A DNA stretch of 48,763 nt. Source: an uncultured Myxococcaceae bacterium. GTDB taxonomy: Bacteria > Myxococcota_A > Polyangia > Polyangiales > Ga0077539. The number at the start of each line of letters is the position of its first letter. The first letter of the stretch is position 1. The notes beneath the pieces were generated by a model. That model was not told where the DNA came from, ran no database searches, and saw only the letters and a program-made list of their open reading frames with translations. The stretch lies in contig CAMFHP010000062.1 of the NCBI GenBank assembly GCA_945952225.1, positions 1-48,763 of the forward strand, read 5' to 3'. Shown here one piece after another: positions 15,856 to 24,669 of this stretch. A program made the translations under genes and the position numbers.

Positions 15856-17433
15856 TCATGGCCCGGCGGCGTCTTCGACAGCGGCCGCATCGGCGACCGC
15901 GGGTTGCATCGGAAGAAAGCGCGGCGTGCCCGAGAGCGCGCGCACCACGGCGCGTCCCGTCGGCGCGCCCGCGGAGAGGAGCACGTCGCCCGCGTCGGTG
16001 ACCACGGCCTCGTCGGGGCGATCGTCGAGGTCGAAGCGCGCGGTCACCGTGCGCGCAGGCATCGGAGCCTCGGGACGCAGCGTGAGGTCCGCCGCGCGCA
16101 ATCCCCCGCGCGATCCCGGGAGCACCACCGGCGGGGTGTTCTCCCAGTCGTGGGTCACGAGCGCGTCGAGCACGCCGTCGCTGCTCACGTCGGTGAGCGT
16201 GATCGCCACGGGGTTGCGTCCCACGGCGAGGCGGGCGTGGCGCGTCCAGGTGCGGCCTGCGCGCGTGTACCAGGTCACGTCGCCCTGGGGCAGCGTCGGC
16301 TGGTACGGATTGCCCGCGTGCGCGATGAGCATCTCGTCACGCCGATCGCCGTTGATGTCGCCGAAGGCCACCGCGCCGCATCCGTCGAGGCGGTCGAGGT
16401 CGACGAGCGCACCGAAGCGTCCGTCGCCGTCGTTCACGAGGTACCGCGCGACGCCGCCGCGTCCGCCGCCGCGCTCGGAGCGATAGCGCTCGCAGAGCAC
16501 CACGTCGCGGCGACCGTCACCGTTCACGTCGTAGATCACCGGCGCGCCGAGCGCACCTTCGAGCGTCGCAGGCGGAACCACGCGGTACACCACGCGCTCC
16601 GCGAGCGTTCCCTCGGTCCATGCGAGCACGTGCGCCTCGCCCTCGCAGGCCACGACGAGCTCGTCGCGCGCATCGCCTTCGAGGTCGCCCGCGACGATCG
16701 CGCGAACCCCATCGCAGACGTGCACACGCGCCATCGTCCGCGGGTCTTCGGGGCTCGATGCGTCGATCACGTCCATTGCGACGTCTGCATCGCCCGCGTC
16801 GTCGGCATCGTTCGCGTCGGTCGCATCGAACACGTCGTCTGCGTCGCCATCGCGCGCGTCGGCGTCGTCGTCGACGTCGGCCCCGTCCGCCGCATCGCTC
16901 GCATCGGAGGAGGCGTCGCGCACCGTCACGCCCGCCTCGACGTGCGGAACATCGGTCGCCGCATCGCGTGCGACGCCCCCGTCGTGCGCCGCGTTCGTGT
17001 CGAGCAGTCGACCGGCGCGTGCCGCGAGCTCCGACGGCGTGGCGCCGAGCTCCGGGTGTCGCGTGCGAAGGTCGACGAGGGCGCGCGCCACGGGCGAGGG
17101 GGCCGCGAGCGGAAGCGCGACGAGGGTCACGAGCGCACAGAGCCCGAAGGCGCCCGGTGCGACGGAGACGAACGTGGTGGTGCGGTCGAGTCGGCGAAAC
17201 GCGGGCGTGAGGAGCTGCGCGAGCGCGAGCGGCGCGAGCACCGACACGAGCACGACGGCCACCACGGCGAGCGCGGGCGCGAGGGCCGCCTCGACCACCA
17301 CGAACACGAGCGCCGCGGAGAGCACCCACGCGAGCGCGCCCACGACGACCTTGAGCGCCGCGAACGCGAGGCCGCTGCGCCGCGGAGCGGGCGTCGAGGG
17401 GCGGGGAGCGGGCGGGGAGTCCTTCGGCGCCAT
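15856..17433 (-). CDS. Three-TM membrane protein with acidic linker and FG-GAP/VCBS propeller
   Basis: 525 residues. About three hydrophobic helices lie between residues 20 and 115. An extremely Asp-rich stretch follows (about 140-235, units such as DADDVFDATDAND). The C-terminal propeller has Ca-binding FG-GAP/VCBS-type loops: VNGDGRRDVVL, DINGDRRDEML, DVSSDGVLDAL. Such loops resemble those of integrin-like propellers and would be displayed outside the inner membrane. No enzyme motif is seen; a sensory or scaffolding surface protein is an inference. TTGACC at 17467-17472 (minus) lies 33 bases before the ATG, the same spacing as at the kinase gene ending at 20647, but no good -10 was found between. 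Confidence 0.8.
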   Translation of the reverse strand: MAPKDSPPAPRPSTPAPRRSGLAFAALKVVVGALAWVLSAALVFVVVEAALAPALAVVAVVLVSVLAPLALAQLLTPAFRRLDRTTTFVSVAPGAFGLCALVTLVALPLAAPSPVARALVDLRTRHPELGATPSELAARAGRLLDTNAAHDGGVARDAATDVPHVEAGVTVRDASSDASDAADGADVDDDADARDGDADDVFDATDANDADDAGDADVAMDVIDASSPEDPRTMARVHVCDGVRAIVAGDLEGDARDELVVACEGEAHVLAWTEGTLAERVVYRVVPPATLEGALGAPVIYDVNGDGRRDVVLCERYRSERGGGRGGVARYLVNDGDGRFGALVDLDRLDGCGAVAFGDINGDRRDEMLIAHAGNPYQPTLPQGDVTWYTRAGRTWTRHARLAVGRNPVAITLTDVSSDGVLDALVTHDWENTPPVVLPGSRGGLRAADLTLRPEAPMPARTVTARFDLDDRPDEAVVTDAGDVLLSAGAPTGRAVVRALSGTPRFLPMQPAVADAAAVEDAAGP

Positions 17434-17500
17434 GCGCGCCGCGATGGAGTCTCAGACGGAGGGAAAGGTCAAGCGTCGCGAGGCGCGCGCAGACCGCGCA

Positions 17501-17827
17501 TCACGGGGCGCCGCAGGCGAGCCACTGACCGAGCTGCGTGCGCTCGGCGGTCGTCGGCGCGGGCGTACCTTCGGGCATCGCGGTGTTGGTGCCGTTGGGG
17601 CCCGCGGCGGCCTCGGAGTCGATCATCGTGGAGTTCGCGCGGATCGTCGCGAGCGAGTTCATGACGGGCTGCGTGCTCGACGAGTGGCAGCGGTCGCAGT
17701 AGCTCGCGAAGAACTGACGGCCGAAGTTCTCGTAGGTGAGCGTGTTGTTCGAGGGGCAGGTGGCGCCGGTGCCGCTGCTGCCACAGCCCACGACGAAGAG
17801 AAGACCGACCAGAAGAGCCTTGCGCAT
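17501..17827 (-). CDS. Small lipoprotein with single c-type haem motif
   Basis: 108 residues. The lipoprotein signal ends FVVGC (Cys about 15). One CxxCH motif (CDRCH, about residues 44-48) follows in a context FASYCDRCHS, and a later AMPEG supplies a possible axial Met. A C-terminal helix TTAERTQLGQWLACG resembles the last helix of short class I cytochrome c domains. It is therefore probably a membrane-tethered mono-haem cytochrome. GGAGG lies seven bases before the ATG. No oxidase or reductase is next to it. The MBL-fold gene on the other strand is divergent, with a 167-bp gap between starts that is AT-richer than its surroundings. Confidence 0.8.
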   Translation of the reverse strand: MRKALLVGLLFVVGCGSSGTGATCPSNNTLTYENFGRQFFASYCDRCHSSSTQPVMNSLATIRANSTMIDSEAAAGPNGTNTAMPEGTPAPTTAERTQLGQWLACGAP

Positions 17828-17982
17828 CGAGAGACCTCCAGGGGAGCGCGAAGCGCGTCGGGAGCTCCGTCATGCACGACGTAGTTGGAATCGAAGGCGC
17901 GAAACCTTCACCGAAATCTCTCGCAGGCCCTTGCGAAATTCGTGTGGCGGGTGTTGTGGGCACGGCCACTCGCGTAGCCACG

Positions 17983-17988
17983 TATGCT
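17983..17988 (+). promoter_or_regulatory. Candidate leaderless -10 (TATGCT) of MBL-fold hydrolase gene
   Basis: TATGCT ends exactly 6 nt before ATG 17995, and no Shine-Dalgarno sequence precedes the start. A TTGTGG at 17954-17959 is too far away (23 nt) to be a convincing -35. The placement puts the transcription start at or beside the initiation codon. Confidence 0.5.
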
Positions 17989-17994
17989 GCGCGC

Positions 17995-18744
17995 ATGACC
18001 CTCTCGATCCGCGTCGTCGGCGTCGGCGATGCGTTCACCGCGCGCTACTACAACGCCTGCCTGCTCGTCGAAGCCGACGACACGCGCCTGCTCGTCGACG
18101 CGCCGCCCGCGCTGGCCCGCGCGCTCGCCGACCTCGGGTCGCGCGGTGGCCCGACGATCGGACTCGACGACATCGACCACGTGCTCATCACGCACCTGCA
18201 CGGCGACCACATGGGCGGGCTCGAACAGCTGCTCTTCTGGCGACGCTTCGTGACGCGGCGACGGTGCACGCTCCACGCGATTCCCGAGGTGCTCGCAGGC
18301 CTCTGGGACACGCGCCTCCGCGGCGGCATGGACGTGCTCATGGACGCCGACGGCGCCCGCCATCCGCTCACCCTCGACGACTACGCCGACGTGCGCGCGA
18401 TGCCTTCGAACCCCGCCGACGTGCATCGCATCGGCGCGCTCGAACTCTCGTGGCGCCCGACGGTGCACCACATCCCCACGTCGGCGATCCGCGTGGCGCA
18501 CGGCGGCGCGCACTTCGGCTACAGCGCCGACACGGCCTTCGACGAGACGCTCCTCGCGTGGCTCGGCGAGGCCGACCTCTTCGCGCACGAGACCAACCTC
18601 GGCGTGCACACGCCCCTCGATCGTCTCGCGGCGCTCGATGCGTCGGTGCGCGCGCGCATGCGGCTCATCCACTACCCCGACTGGCACGACGTCGACGACG
18701 CCACGATCGCGAGCGCGCGCGAGGGCGATCGCTGGACGCTCTGA
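17995..18744 (+). CDS. MBL-fold metallo-hydrolase (RNase Z-like)
   Basis: 249 residues. The metal-binding signature THLHGDHMGG (about 63-72) is the H-x-H-x-D-H motif. Further ligands are likely in PTVHHIP, GYSADTAFD and the late LIHYPDWHD. The overall order resembles RNase Z/arylsulfatase-like MBL hydrolases that act on phosphodiesters or esters; the substrate cannot be inferred. No signal peptide is present, so it is cytoplasmic. The start is ATG 17995, where the core strand LSIRVVGVGD begins; an in-frame ATG at 17872 would add a poorly conserved extension. The gene is convergent with the kinase gene, with a 4-bp gap between stops. Confidence 0.9.
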   Translation: MTLSIRVVGVGDAFTARYYNACLLVEADDTRLLVDAPPALARALADLGSRGGPTIGLDDIDHVLITHLHGDHMGGLEQLLFWRRFVTRRRCTLHAIPEVLAGLWDTRLRGGMDVLMDADGARHPLTLDDYADVRAMPSNPADVHRIGALELSWRPTVHHIPTSAIRVAHGGAHFGYSADTAFDETLLAWLGEADLFAHETNLGVHTPLDRLAALDASVRARMRLIHYPDWHDVDDATIASAREGDRWTL

Positions 18745-18748
18745 CCGC

Positions 18749-20647
18749 TCAGCGCCGCGGCACCGCGCTCAACGGAACCCGGAGCTCCGCGCGTGCCGCG
18801 AGCGTCGAGCCCACCGCGGCCGAGGCCGTGGCGTAGCCCTCCAGACGGAACGTGAACGTGCGCGGATGGTCGGCCACCGAGCCGCGGAGCACGGGGATCT
18901 CCAACGGCGTGGGCCCGAGATCGCGCGTGCCTTCGAAGACCCGCGCCCCCGACGGAACGCTCACGATGACGAGCTGAAAAGTGCCCACGCGCAGCGGATC
19001 GGGCGCCTCGCCGCTCGCGAGCTCGCGGAGCCCACGCGCGAGGTGCTCACGCTGCGTGTACACGCCGACGCCCACCGCGCCGAGGAGCGCGAGGAGCACG
19101 ATCCACCCGAGGGCCGCGCCCGCACGCGACGAGGGCGGCGCGACGAAGGGCGCAGGCGGCTGCGGCGCGTACGCGGGCGGCTGCGGAAAGGCCCCGCCCT
19201 GCACATACGGAGGCCGCGCTTCGAAGCCACCGTGCGGGAGCTCGTAGGGCGCGTCGGGCGGCCGCGGCGACAGCACGGCGTGGGGCTGCGGCGCGTACAT
19301 CGGCGGCGCCGACGAGGCCATCGCGGGCGGTGCCGACGAGAGCGCGGGCGGCGTGGTGATGGGCTGCGCGGGCGCGAGGGGCGCGGGCGACGACTGCGCG
19401 CGCGCGGCGGGGATGGTGACCGGCCGCGGAATGCTCGCGGCGAGCGCGGCGAGCTCGGGCGGCAGCTTCGCGTCGACGACGGTGGATCCCGCGCCCTCTT
19501 CTTCGTCGTCGCCGCCGAAGGGGTCGGGCTCCGTCGCGTTGCCGGGCGCCATGGGCACGAAGCCGATGGGCACCTGGAGCGCGCCGCGCGAGTTGATCTG
19601 CGTGGGCACCTCGTCGTCGTCGTCGCGGCGGTCGGGGCGCTTGTGCGCGAAGTCGCGGAGCGCGCGGCGGCTCTCATCGAGCACGGGGCCGAAGCGTTCG
19701 AGGATCACCGTCGCGACGTCGCCGTGCGTGACGCCGCCGAGCTGCGCGCGGAGCACGTCGTCGAGCGCGCGTCGCATCGCATCGGCGCTCGCGTAGCGGT
19801 GGTTGCGGTCGCGGGCGAGGGCGTTGGCGATCACCGCGTCGATCGACGAGGGCGCGTCGCGGCGGTACGTGCCCACCGGAGGAATCTCCGCGGTCATGAT
19901 GTTGCGGTATGTCACCGCGTCGTTGGAGCCCTTGAAGAGACGGCGCCCGGTGACCATCTCCCACACGACGACGCCCATGCTCCACACGTCGGAGCGGCGG
20001 TCGATGGGCGCGTCGTAGAACTGCTCCGGCGACATGTACGCGAGCTTGCCCTTGAGCATGCCCGTGCGCGTGGCCTCGTCCTGCGTGGAGGCCTTCGCGA
20101 TGCCGAAATCCAGCACCTTCGAGACGCCGCCTGTGGTGACGAAGAGGTTCGAAGGGGTCACGTCGCGGTGCACGACGCCGAGGGGTGTTCCGTCGAAGTC
20201 GCGCAGCTCGTGGGCGTAGTGGAGCCCGTCGAGGCAGTCGCAGAGCACACGCAGCAGGAGCCCCAGCGGGATCTCTCCGCCCTCGTGGATGAACGATCGC
20301 GCCACGCGGTCGAGGGAGACGCCTTCGAGGTACTCCATCGCGATGAAGTAGTGCCCGTCGCACTCGCCCACCTCGCTCGTGCCCACGACGTTCGCGTGCG
20401 AGAGCCGCGCGGCGAGCCTCGCCTCGTCGAGGAACATCTTCACGAAGTGCGAGTCGCGCCCGAGCGACGCGTGCATGCGCTTGATCACCACGGGCTTCTG
20501 AAAGCCCATCGTGCCCTGGAGCATCGCGAGGAGCGCGTCGGCCATGCCTCCCGCGCCGAGGCGACCGAGCAGCGTGTAGCGCCCGAACGGCTGCGGAAAC
20601 TCCGCACCGGCGGCGTCTCTCTGCGGGCTTCGGTCCGGGCGATCCAA
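18749..20647 (-). CDS. Transmembrane Ser/Thr protein kinase with extracytoplasmic PEGA domain
   Basis: 632 residues from a TTG start. The kinase domain is about residues 21-290: Gly loop GRLGAGGMA, Lys in VVIKRMH, catalytic [22 protein letters not shown]; all key residues are intact. A long Pro/Ala-rich linker leads to one TM helix (about 511-530) and a C-terminal PEGA-type domain ([17 protein letters not shown], then RLEGYATA). PEGA domains are thought to bind cell-wall or surface components, so the outside domain could be a sensor. Start: ATG 20737 overlaps the upstream gene by 55 bases; TTG 20647 fits a promoter (TTGACC-17-TGGAGT) placing transcription next to it. I prefer TTG, but the true start is uncertain. 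Confidence 0.85.
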   Translation of the reverse strand: MDRPDRSPQRDAAGAEFPQPFGRYTLLGRLGAGGMADALLAMLQGTMGFQKPVVIKRMHASLGRDSHFVKMFLDEARLAARLSHANVVGTSEVGECDGHYFIAMEYLEGVSLDRVARSFIHEGGEIPLGLLLRVLCDCLDGLHYAHELRDFDGTPLGVVHRDVTPSNLFVTTGGVSKVLDFGIAKASTQDEATRTGMLKGKLAYMSPEQFYDAPIDRRSDVWSMGVVVWEMVTGRRLFKGSNDAVTYRNIMTAEIPPVGTYRRDAPSSIDAVIANALARDRNHRYASADAMRRALDDVLRAQLGGVTHGDVATVILERFGPVLDESRRALRDFAHKRPDRRDDDDEVPTQINSRGALQVPIGFVPMAPGNATEPDPFGGDDEEEGAGSTVVDAKLPPELAALAASIPRPVTIPAARAQSSPAPLAPAQPITTPPALSSAPPAMASSAPPMYAPQPHAVLSPRPPDAPYELPHGGFEARPPYVQGGAFPQPPAYAPQPPAPFVAPPSSRAGAALGWIVLLALLGAVGVGVYTQREHLARGLRELASGEAPDPLRVGTFQLVIVSVPSGARVFEGTRDLGPTPLEIPVLRGSVADHPRTFTFRLEGYATASAAVGSTLAARAELRVPLSAVPRR

Positions 20648-20657
20648 GGTGCCCGAG

Positions 20658-20686
20658 ACTCCACGCGAGACGGCGCGGAAGGTCAA
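20658..20686 (-). promoter_or_regulatory. Possible promoter TTGACC-17-TGGAGT overlapping upstream stop codon
   Basis: On the minus strand TTGACC (20681-20686) contains the stop codon of the metallophosphoesterase gene. TGGAGT (20658-20663) lies 17 bases further on and matches three of six consensus -10 positions, so it is weak. It ends 10 bases before the proposed TTG start of the kinase, predicting a very short leader. Confidence 0.35.
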
Positions 20687-21609
20687 GCGTGCTGCGGGAG
20701 CGCGGCCTCGTCGAAGGCCTCGCTCGACGCGTTCCACACGCGCGCCGAGACGCGTTCGAGGCCCCGCTCGCGGCTCACCTCGTAGAGGTTGTAGCCCGCC
20801 ATCGCGTGCGGGTTGTGATGCACCAGCGACGCGCTCGTGGCCCCCAGCCGATGGATCGTCGATCCCCCCTCGGCGGCGATCACCTCATGCACCCGATGGT
20901 GCAGGTGCCCGTGGAGGGCGAGCGACTCGCGGGCCTTCGAGAGCACGCGACGCATCGTCGGCGCCTCGCGCCACCCGCGCATCACCGTGGCGAGCGCGCT
21001 CGTGGGGTTGGTCACCGGGTGGTGCATGAGCACGACGGGCACACGGCCCGCGAGCTCGTCGCGCGCGAGGATGCGCTCCAGCGCGGCGAGCTGCGCATCG
21101 CCTGCCCAGCCCGAGGCCACGAGGGGCAGCCGCGGCACCGCCGTCGAGAGCCCGATGATCGCCGCGGGACCGCGCAACCTCACGTACGGAAACGGCCCCG
21201 ACGGATGCGCCGCGGCCACGTCGAGGTCGCTCGTGATGTACTTCGCGAAGTGCTTCACGAAGCGCTGTCCGCGCGCGGCGCCGCCCGTGTAGAGGTCGTG
21301 GTTGCCGGGCACCACGCTCACGTCGTCGGGGCTGTAGCCCATGCGCTCGATGACCGCGCGGGCGCGGGCGAACTCGGGGTCGAGCGCGAGGTTCGTGAGG
21401 TCGCCGGTGATCACCACGTGGTCGACGCGGCGCGCGGCGAGGTCGTCCATCATGGCCTCGACGACGCGGGGCTTGTGGTGCGAGCCGCGCTTGAGCTTGA
21501 GGTTCGCGAAGCCCGTGATGCGCTTGTTCAGCACGAGCTGCGAGGTGGGAACACCCGTGAGGTCGAGCAGGTGCGGATCGGAGAGGTGCGCGATGCGGTA
21601 CGTCGCCAT
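20683..21609 (-). CDS. Calcineurin-like metallophosphoesterase
   Basis: 308 residues. The metal-binding blocks occur in order: SDPHLLD (D-x-H), ITGDLTN, VPGNHDLYTG, LMHHPVT, LHGHLHH. That is the class III cyclic-nucleotide-phosphodiesterase/3',5'-cAMP PDE-like arrangement, with a dinuclear metal site. The real substrate is not shown; a cytoplasmic phosphodiesterase is the safe call. The start chosen is ATG 21609, from which the first strand (TYRIAHLSD) begins at once; a longer frame to 21651 adds 14 residues with no added support. The gene lies just upstream of the PEGA kinase, and the kinase may have its own promoter over this stop codon. Confidence 0.9.
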   Translation of the reverse strand: MATYRIAHLSDPHLLDLTGVPTSQLVLNKRITGFANLKLKRGSHHKPRVVEAMMDDLAARRVDHVVITGDLTNLALDPEFARARAVIERMGYSPDDVSVVPGNHDLYTGGAARGQRFVKHFAKYITSDLDVAAAHPSGPFPYVRLRGPAAIIGLSTAVPRLPLVASGWAGDAQLAALERILARDELAGRVPVVLMHHPVTNPTSALATVMRGWREAPTMRRVLSKARESLALHGHLHHRVHEVIAAEGGSTIHRLGATSASLVHHNPHAMAGYNLYEVSRERGLERVSARVWNASSEAFDEAALPQHA

Positions 21610-21730
21610 GAGGGTGCCGTGTCGATACCCGACCGGGGCGCTCCACGGCAAACGATCCGGCGCTGCGCCAGGGTGGAGCAGTGGTCCATTTCGGCGCAGC
21701 CGTCGCGGCGCACGGGCATCACGCGGAGGC

Positions 21731-21751
21731 TTGAAATTCCGGGGATTTCAA
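21731..21751. promoter_or_regulatory. Perfect 7-bp inverted repeat, AT-rich, in a divergent promoter region
   Basis: TTGAAAT (21731-21737) and ATTTCAA (21745-21751) are perfect inverted copies around a 7-bp spacer. The region is otherwise GC-rich. It lies in the 220-bp gap between the divergent metallophosphoesterase and MBL-hydrolase genes, about 80-120 bp from both starts. A dimeric-regulator operator is the natural reading; there is no T-tract, which argues against a terminator. Confidence 0.45.
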
Positions 21752-21829
21752 CGGGCACGGGCGCTGCTCAAGGGGCCGTCACGATGCGGGCGCCACGGCG
21801 CGCTCCGCGAGAAAGGCAGCGCAGCGCGT

Positions 21830-22681
21830 ATGACCATTTCGATCCGTTTCTGGGGCGTGCGGGGGAGCATCGCCACGCCCGGTCCCGAGACCGCGGGCGT
21901 GGGCGGCAACACGTCGTGTGTGGAGATCGTCGCGGGCGCCTCGCGCCTGGTGCTCGACGCGGGCACGGGGCTCCGTCGCCTCGGCAACGAGCTGCTGCGC
22001 GCGGGCCCCGTCGACGTGACCCTGCTCCTCTCGCACGTGCACTGGGATCACATCCAGGGCCTGCCCTTCTTCGCGCCGATCTACACGCCGGGCACGCGCA
22101 TCCACGTCGTGAGCGGCGCCAACGGAACGCCCACCCGCGACGTGCTCCGGAGGCAGATGGGCGCGCCGGTGTTTCCCGTCGACCTGAGCGACGTGCCGGC
22201 GGCGCTGAGCTACCTCGAAGTGCGCGACCGTCAGCGCTTCGTGGCGGGCGAGGCCGAGGTCACCGCGGTGCGCGCGAACCACCCCGACCAGGTGTACGCC
22301 TACCGCATCGAGCACCGCGGACGCGCCGTGGTGTACGCCACCGATACCGAGCACTACCGCTGCGTCGATCCGCGCCTCGTGGCCCTCGCGCGCAACGCCG
22401 ACGTGCTCATCTACGACGCGCAGTACCTCCCGAGCGAGTACGCGGGCGAGGGCGGAATGAGCCGCGTTGGATGGGGCCACTCCACCTGGGAGGCCGCCGT
22501 CGAACTGGCGCGCGCCGCGGGCGTCGGCAAGCTCGTGCTCTTTCACCACGACCCGTCGCGCGACGACGCGGGCGTGGCGATGATCGAGGCGCTCGCGCAG
22601 TCGCAGTTCGCCGACACCGTGGCCGCGCGCGAGGGGCTCACGATCACCGTGGGCGCGCGCGCCGACGTGCGCGCGGCGTGA
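21830..22681 (+). CDS. MBL-fold metallo-hydrolase of the PhnP-like/cyclic-phosphodiesterase type
   Basis: 283 residues. It begins [13 protein letters not shown], a family hallmark, with GGNTSCVEI and LDAGTGLR after it. The metal signature is [10 protein letters not shown] (about residues 65-74), then VYATDTEH and, near the end, [10 protein letters not shown]. This group is annotated as MBL-fold/response-regulator-associated hydrolases or phosphodiesterases. The ATG 21830 starts the conserved block; upstream in-frame sequence is antisense to the phosphoesterase gene. The sigma-54 activator gene follows 38 bp downstream, so the two may be related in function. Confidence 0.9.
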   Translation: MTISIRFWGVRGSIATPGPETAGVGGNTSCVEIVAGASRLVLDAGTGLRRLGNELLRAGPVDVTLLLSHVHWDHIQGLPFFAPIYTPGTRIHVVSGANGTPTRDVLRRQMGAPVFPVDLSDVPAALSYLEVRDRQRFVAGEAEVTAVRANHPDQVYAYRIEHRGRAVVYATDTEHYRCVDPRLVALARNADVLIYDAQYLPSEYAGEGGMSRVGWGHSTWEAAVELARAAGVGKLVLFHHDPSRDDAGVAMIEALAQSQFADTVAAREGLTITVGARADVRAA

Positions 22682-22705
22682 GGCGGTGGGCGGTGGCGGC
22701 CGTGG

Positions 22706-22711
22706 TAGCGT
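22706..22711 (+). promoter_or_regulatory. Candidate -10 (TAGCGT) before the sigma-54 activator gene
   Basis: TAGCGT, the same hexamer as before the phosphatase and Uma2 genes, ends 8 nt upstream of GTG 22720. It lies inside the 38-nt gap after the MBL gene. No Shine-Dalgarno sequence is seen before this GTG. A leaderless or near-leaderless start is implied, and this helps to choose GTG 22720 over GTGs at 22693 and 22702. Confidence 0.45.
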
Positions 22712-22719
22712 CCGACGCC

Positions 22720-24195
22720 GTGATCGAGCGCGAACACAAGCTCTCGCTGCTCCTCGACCTCGCCTCGGAGCTCGCGCAGGAGGTCGATCTCGACACGCTC
22801 CTGCACACCATCGGACGCCGTGTGGCCGACGCGATGCGGGCCGAGCGCGCGACCGTGTGGCTCGTCGATGCGACGTCGGGAGAACTCCGCGCGCGCGTCT
22901 CCGACCTCCCCGAGCTCACCGAGCTCCGGCTCCCGCCCGGCCACGGCGTCGCGGGCTGGGTGGCCGAGACCGGACGCACCGTGAACGTCGCCGACGCCGC
23001 GCGAGACCCGCGCCATTTCGGCGGTGTCGACCGCGAGACAGGATACGTCACCCGCACGCTGCTCTCCGTGCCCGTGCGCGACGGCGGACGCGGCATCCGC
23101 GGCGTGCTCCAGGCGCTCAACAAGCGCGACGGCGTGTTCACGCGCGAAGACGAGGCCTTTCTGCAGGCGCTCGCGGGGCAGGTCGCGCTGGCCTTCGACC
23201 GCACCACGCTGCGCGCGCCCACCGATGCGCCGCGCGGCGTGCAGGTGCGCGGGGTGTTCAACCACATCGTCGGGTCGAGCGCGCCGATGCGACGGGTCTA
23301 CGAGCAGATCACGCGCGCGGCGGCGGTCGATGCGACGGTGCTGCTCGGCGGCGAGACCGGCGCGGGCAAGGGGCTCTTCGCGCGGGCCATCCACGCGAAC
23401 GGGCGTCGTCGCGAGGCGCCCTTCGTGACCGTCGACTGCACCACGTTGCCCGACGCGCTCGTCGAGAGCGAGCTCTTCGGACACGAGCGCGGAAGCTTCA
23501 CCGGCGCCGACCGACGCGTGCAGGGCAAGGTCGAAGCGGCCGAAGGGGGAACGCTCTTTCTCGACGAGGTGGGCGAGCTCCCCATGGCGCTCCAGGCGAA
23601 GCTGCTGCGCTTTCTTCAGGAGCGCACCTTCGAGCGGGTGGGCGGCCGCGCGACGCTGCGCGCCGACGTGCGCGTGGTGGCGGCGACCCATCGCGACCTC
23701 GCGGCCCTCGTGCGCGAGCGGCGCTTCCGCGAGGATCTCTACTACCGTCTGCGCGTGGTCGAGATCTCCGTTCCGCCGTTGCGCGATCGGGGAGGCGACG
23801 AGGTGCTCGCGCTCGCCGCGCACTTTCTCGACGTGTACACGCGACGGCACGGGCGCGGGCTCATGCACCTCTCGCCCGAGGCCGCGCGCAGCCTCCGCGC
23901 GCACCCGTGGCCCGGCAACGTGCGCGAGCTCGAACACGCCGTCGAGCGCGCCGTGGTGCTCGCCCACGGACCGACCATCGCACCGGAGCACCTCGGGCTC
24001 CTCGCGCCCGCGAGCGCGCCCCCTCCGACCGCGACGGGCGAGTCTCTCGTACTGCCGCTCGGGCTCACCCTCGACGAGGTGGAGCGTCGCTACGTCGACG
24101 CCACGCTGCGCGCGCTCGGAGACAACCAGAGCATGGCCGCGCGCTCCCTCGGCGTCGGTCGCAACACCCTGCGCCGCAAGCTCGGACGCGCGTGA
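22720..24195 (+). CDS. GAF-domain sigma-54-dependent (bEBP) transcriptional activator
   Basis: 491 residues: GAF domain (about 1-165, LPPGHGVAGWVAETG), AAA+ sigma-54 interaction domain (about 183-420), Fis-type helix-turn-helix (about 455-490, NQSMAARSLGVGRNTLRRKL). In the AAA+ part, Walker A is GETGAGKG, the sigma-54-contact loop reads GSFTGA (the common form is GAFTGA), and Walker B is FLDEVGEL. The arginine-finger region FREDLYYRL and the WPGNVREL block are also seen. The GAF domain would sense a small ligand and no receiver domain is present. Target promoters are unknown; I did not see a TGGCAC-N5-TTGC site near it. The start codon is a GTG with TAGCGT 8 nt upstream; other GTGs at 22693 and 22702 are possible. 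Confidence 0.92.
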   Translation: MIEREHKLSLLLDLASELAQEVDLDTLLHTIGRRVADAMRAERATVWLVDATSGELRARVSDLPELTELRLPPGHGVAGWVAETGRTVNVADAARDPRHFGGVDRETGYVTRTLLSVPVRDGGRGIRGVLQALNKRDGVFTREDEAFLQALAGQVALAFDRTTLRAPTDAPRGVQVRGVFNHIVGSSAPMRRVYEQITRAAAVDATVLLGGETGAGKGLFARAIHANGRRREAPFVTVDCTTLPDALVESELFGHERGSFTGADRRVQGKVEAAEGGTLFLDEVGELPMALQAKLLRFLQERTFERVGGRATLRADVRVVAATHRDLAALVRERRFREDLYYRLRVVEISVPPLRDRGGDEVLALAAHFLDVYTRRHGRGLMHLSPEAARSLRAHPWPGNVRELEHAVERAVVLAHGPTIAPEHLGLLAPASAPPPTATGESLVLPLGLTLDEVERRYVDATLRALGDNQSMAARSLGVGRNTLRRKLGRA

Positions 24196-24242
24196 CGGCA
24201 TCTTGCTGCGAGCGCGCGGGCGGTGGCACCCTCGCGCCCCTC

Positions 24243-24635
24243 ATGCGTACTTCACCCCTCTCGCTCTTTGTGTGCGCGGCCCTCGCCGTGACGGCCTGCG
24301 GCGACGACGCGCCCACCGGACCCGCCGACGCGGCGACGGGCTATCCCGACATCACCATGGTGCCCATCGACGGCGCGACGCGCGACGTGAGCACGGGCTC
24401 CGACGTCGTCGACGAGCGCGGCTCCACGTGTCGCAATGGCGCCTATCGCCCATGCGAGTGCGCGCCCGGCGAGCTCGGACGCGACTACTGCATCGGCACC
24501 ACCTTCGAGAACCGCTGCCGCTGCGGCGACGCCGGTCCGCCCGTGATCGACGCGGCCGTCGATGTGGGCTCCGACGCGGCCCCCGACGTCGACCCGAAGG
24601 ATCCGCTCATGGACGCGTCCGCGGGCAACGGCTGA
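24243..24635 (+). CDS. Small lipoprotein with Asp-rich segments
   Basis: 130 residues. The signal peptide ends LAVTAC (Cys about 19, followed by Gly). The mature protein is Asp/Ala-rich and contains one Cys cluster (STCRNGAYRPCECAPG, then FENRCRCG) of about 45 residues with six cysteines, probably a small disulfide domain. Asp-rich tails flank it on both sides. I do not recognise a family. It starts 47 bases after the sigma-54 activator; a shared transcript is possible. The downstream gene is convergent. Confidence 0.72.
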   Translation: MRTSPLSLFVCAALAVTACGDDAPTGPADAATGYPDITMVPIDGATRDVSTGSDVVDERGSTCRNGAYRPCECAPGELGRDYCIGTTFENRCRCGDAGPPVIDAAVDVGSDAAPDVDPKDPLMDASAGNG

Positions 24636-24669
24636 CCACCGCCCGCCAACGGCCCACCCACCGTCTCGC

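Noticed and set aside
20689-22719. Long in-frame N-terminal extension of the sigma-54 activator
   Set aside because: It covers the phosphoesterase gene in antisense and the MBL gene in another frame; the GAF domain begins just after GTG 22720.
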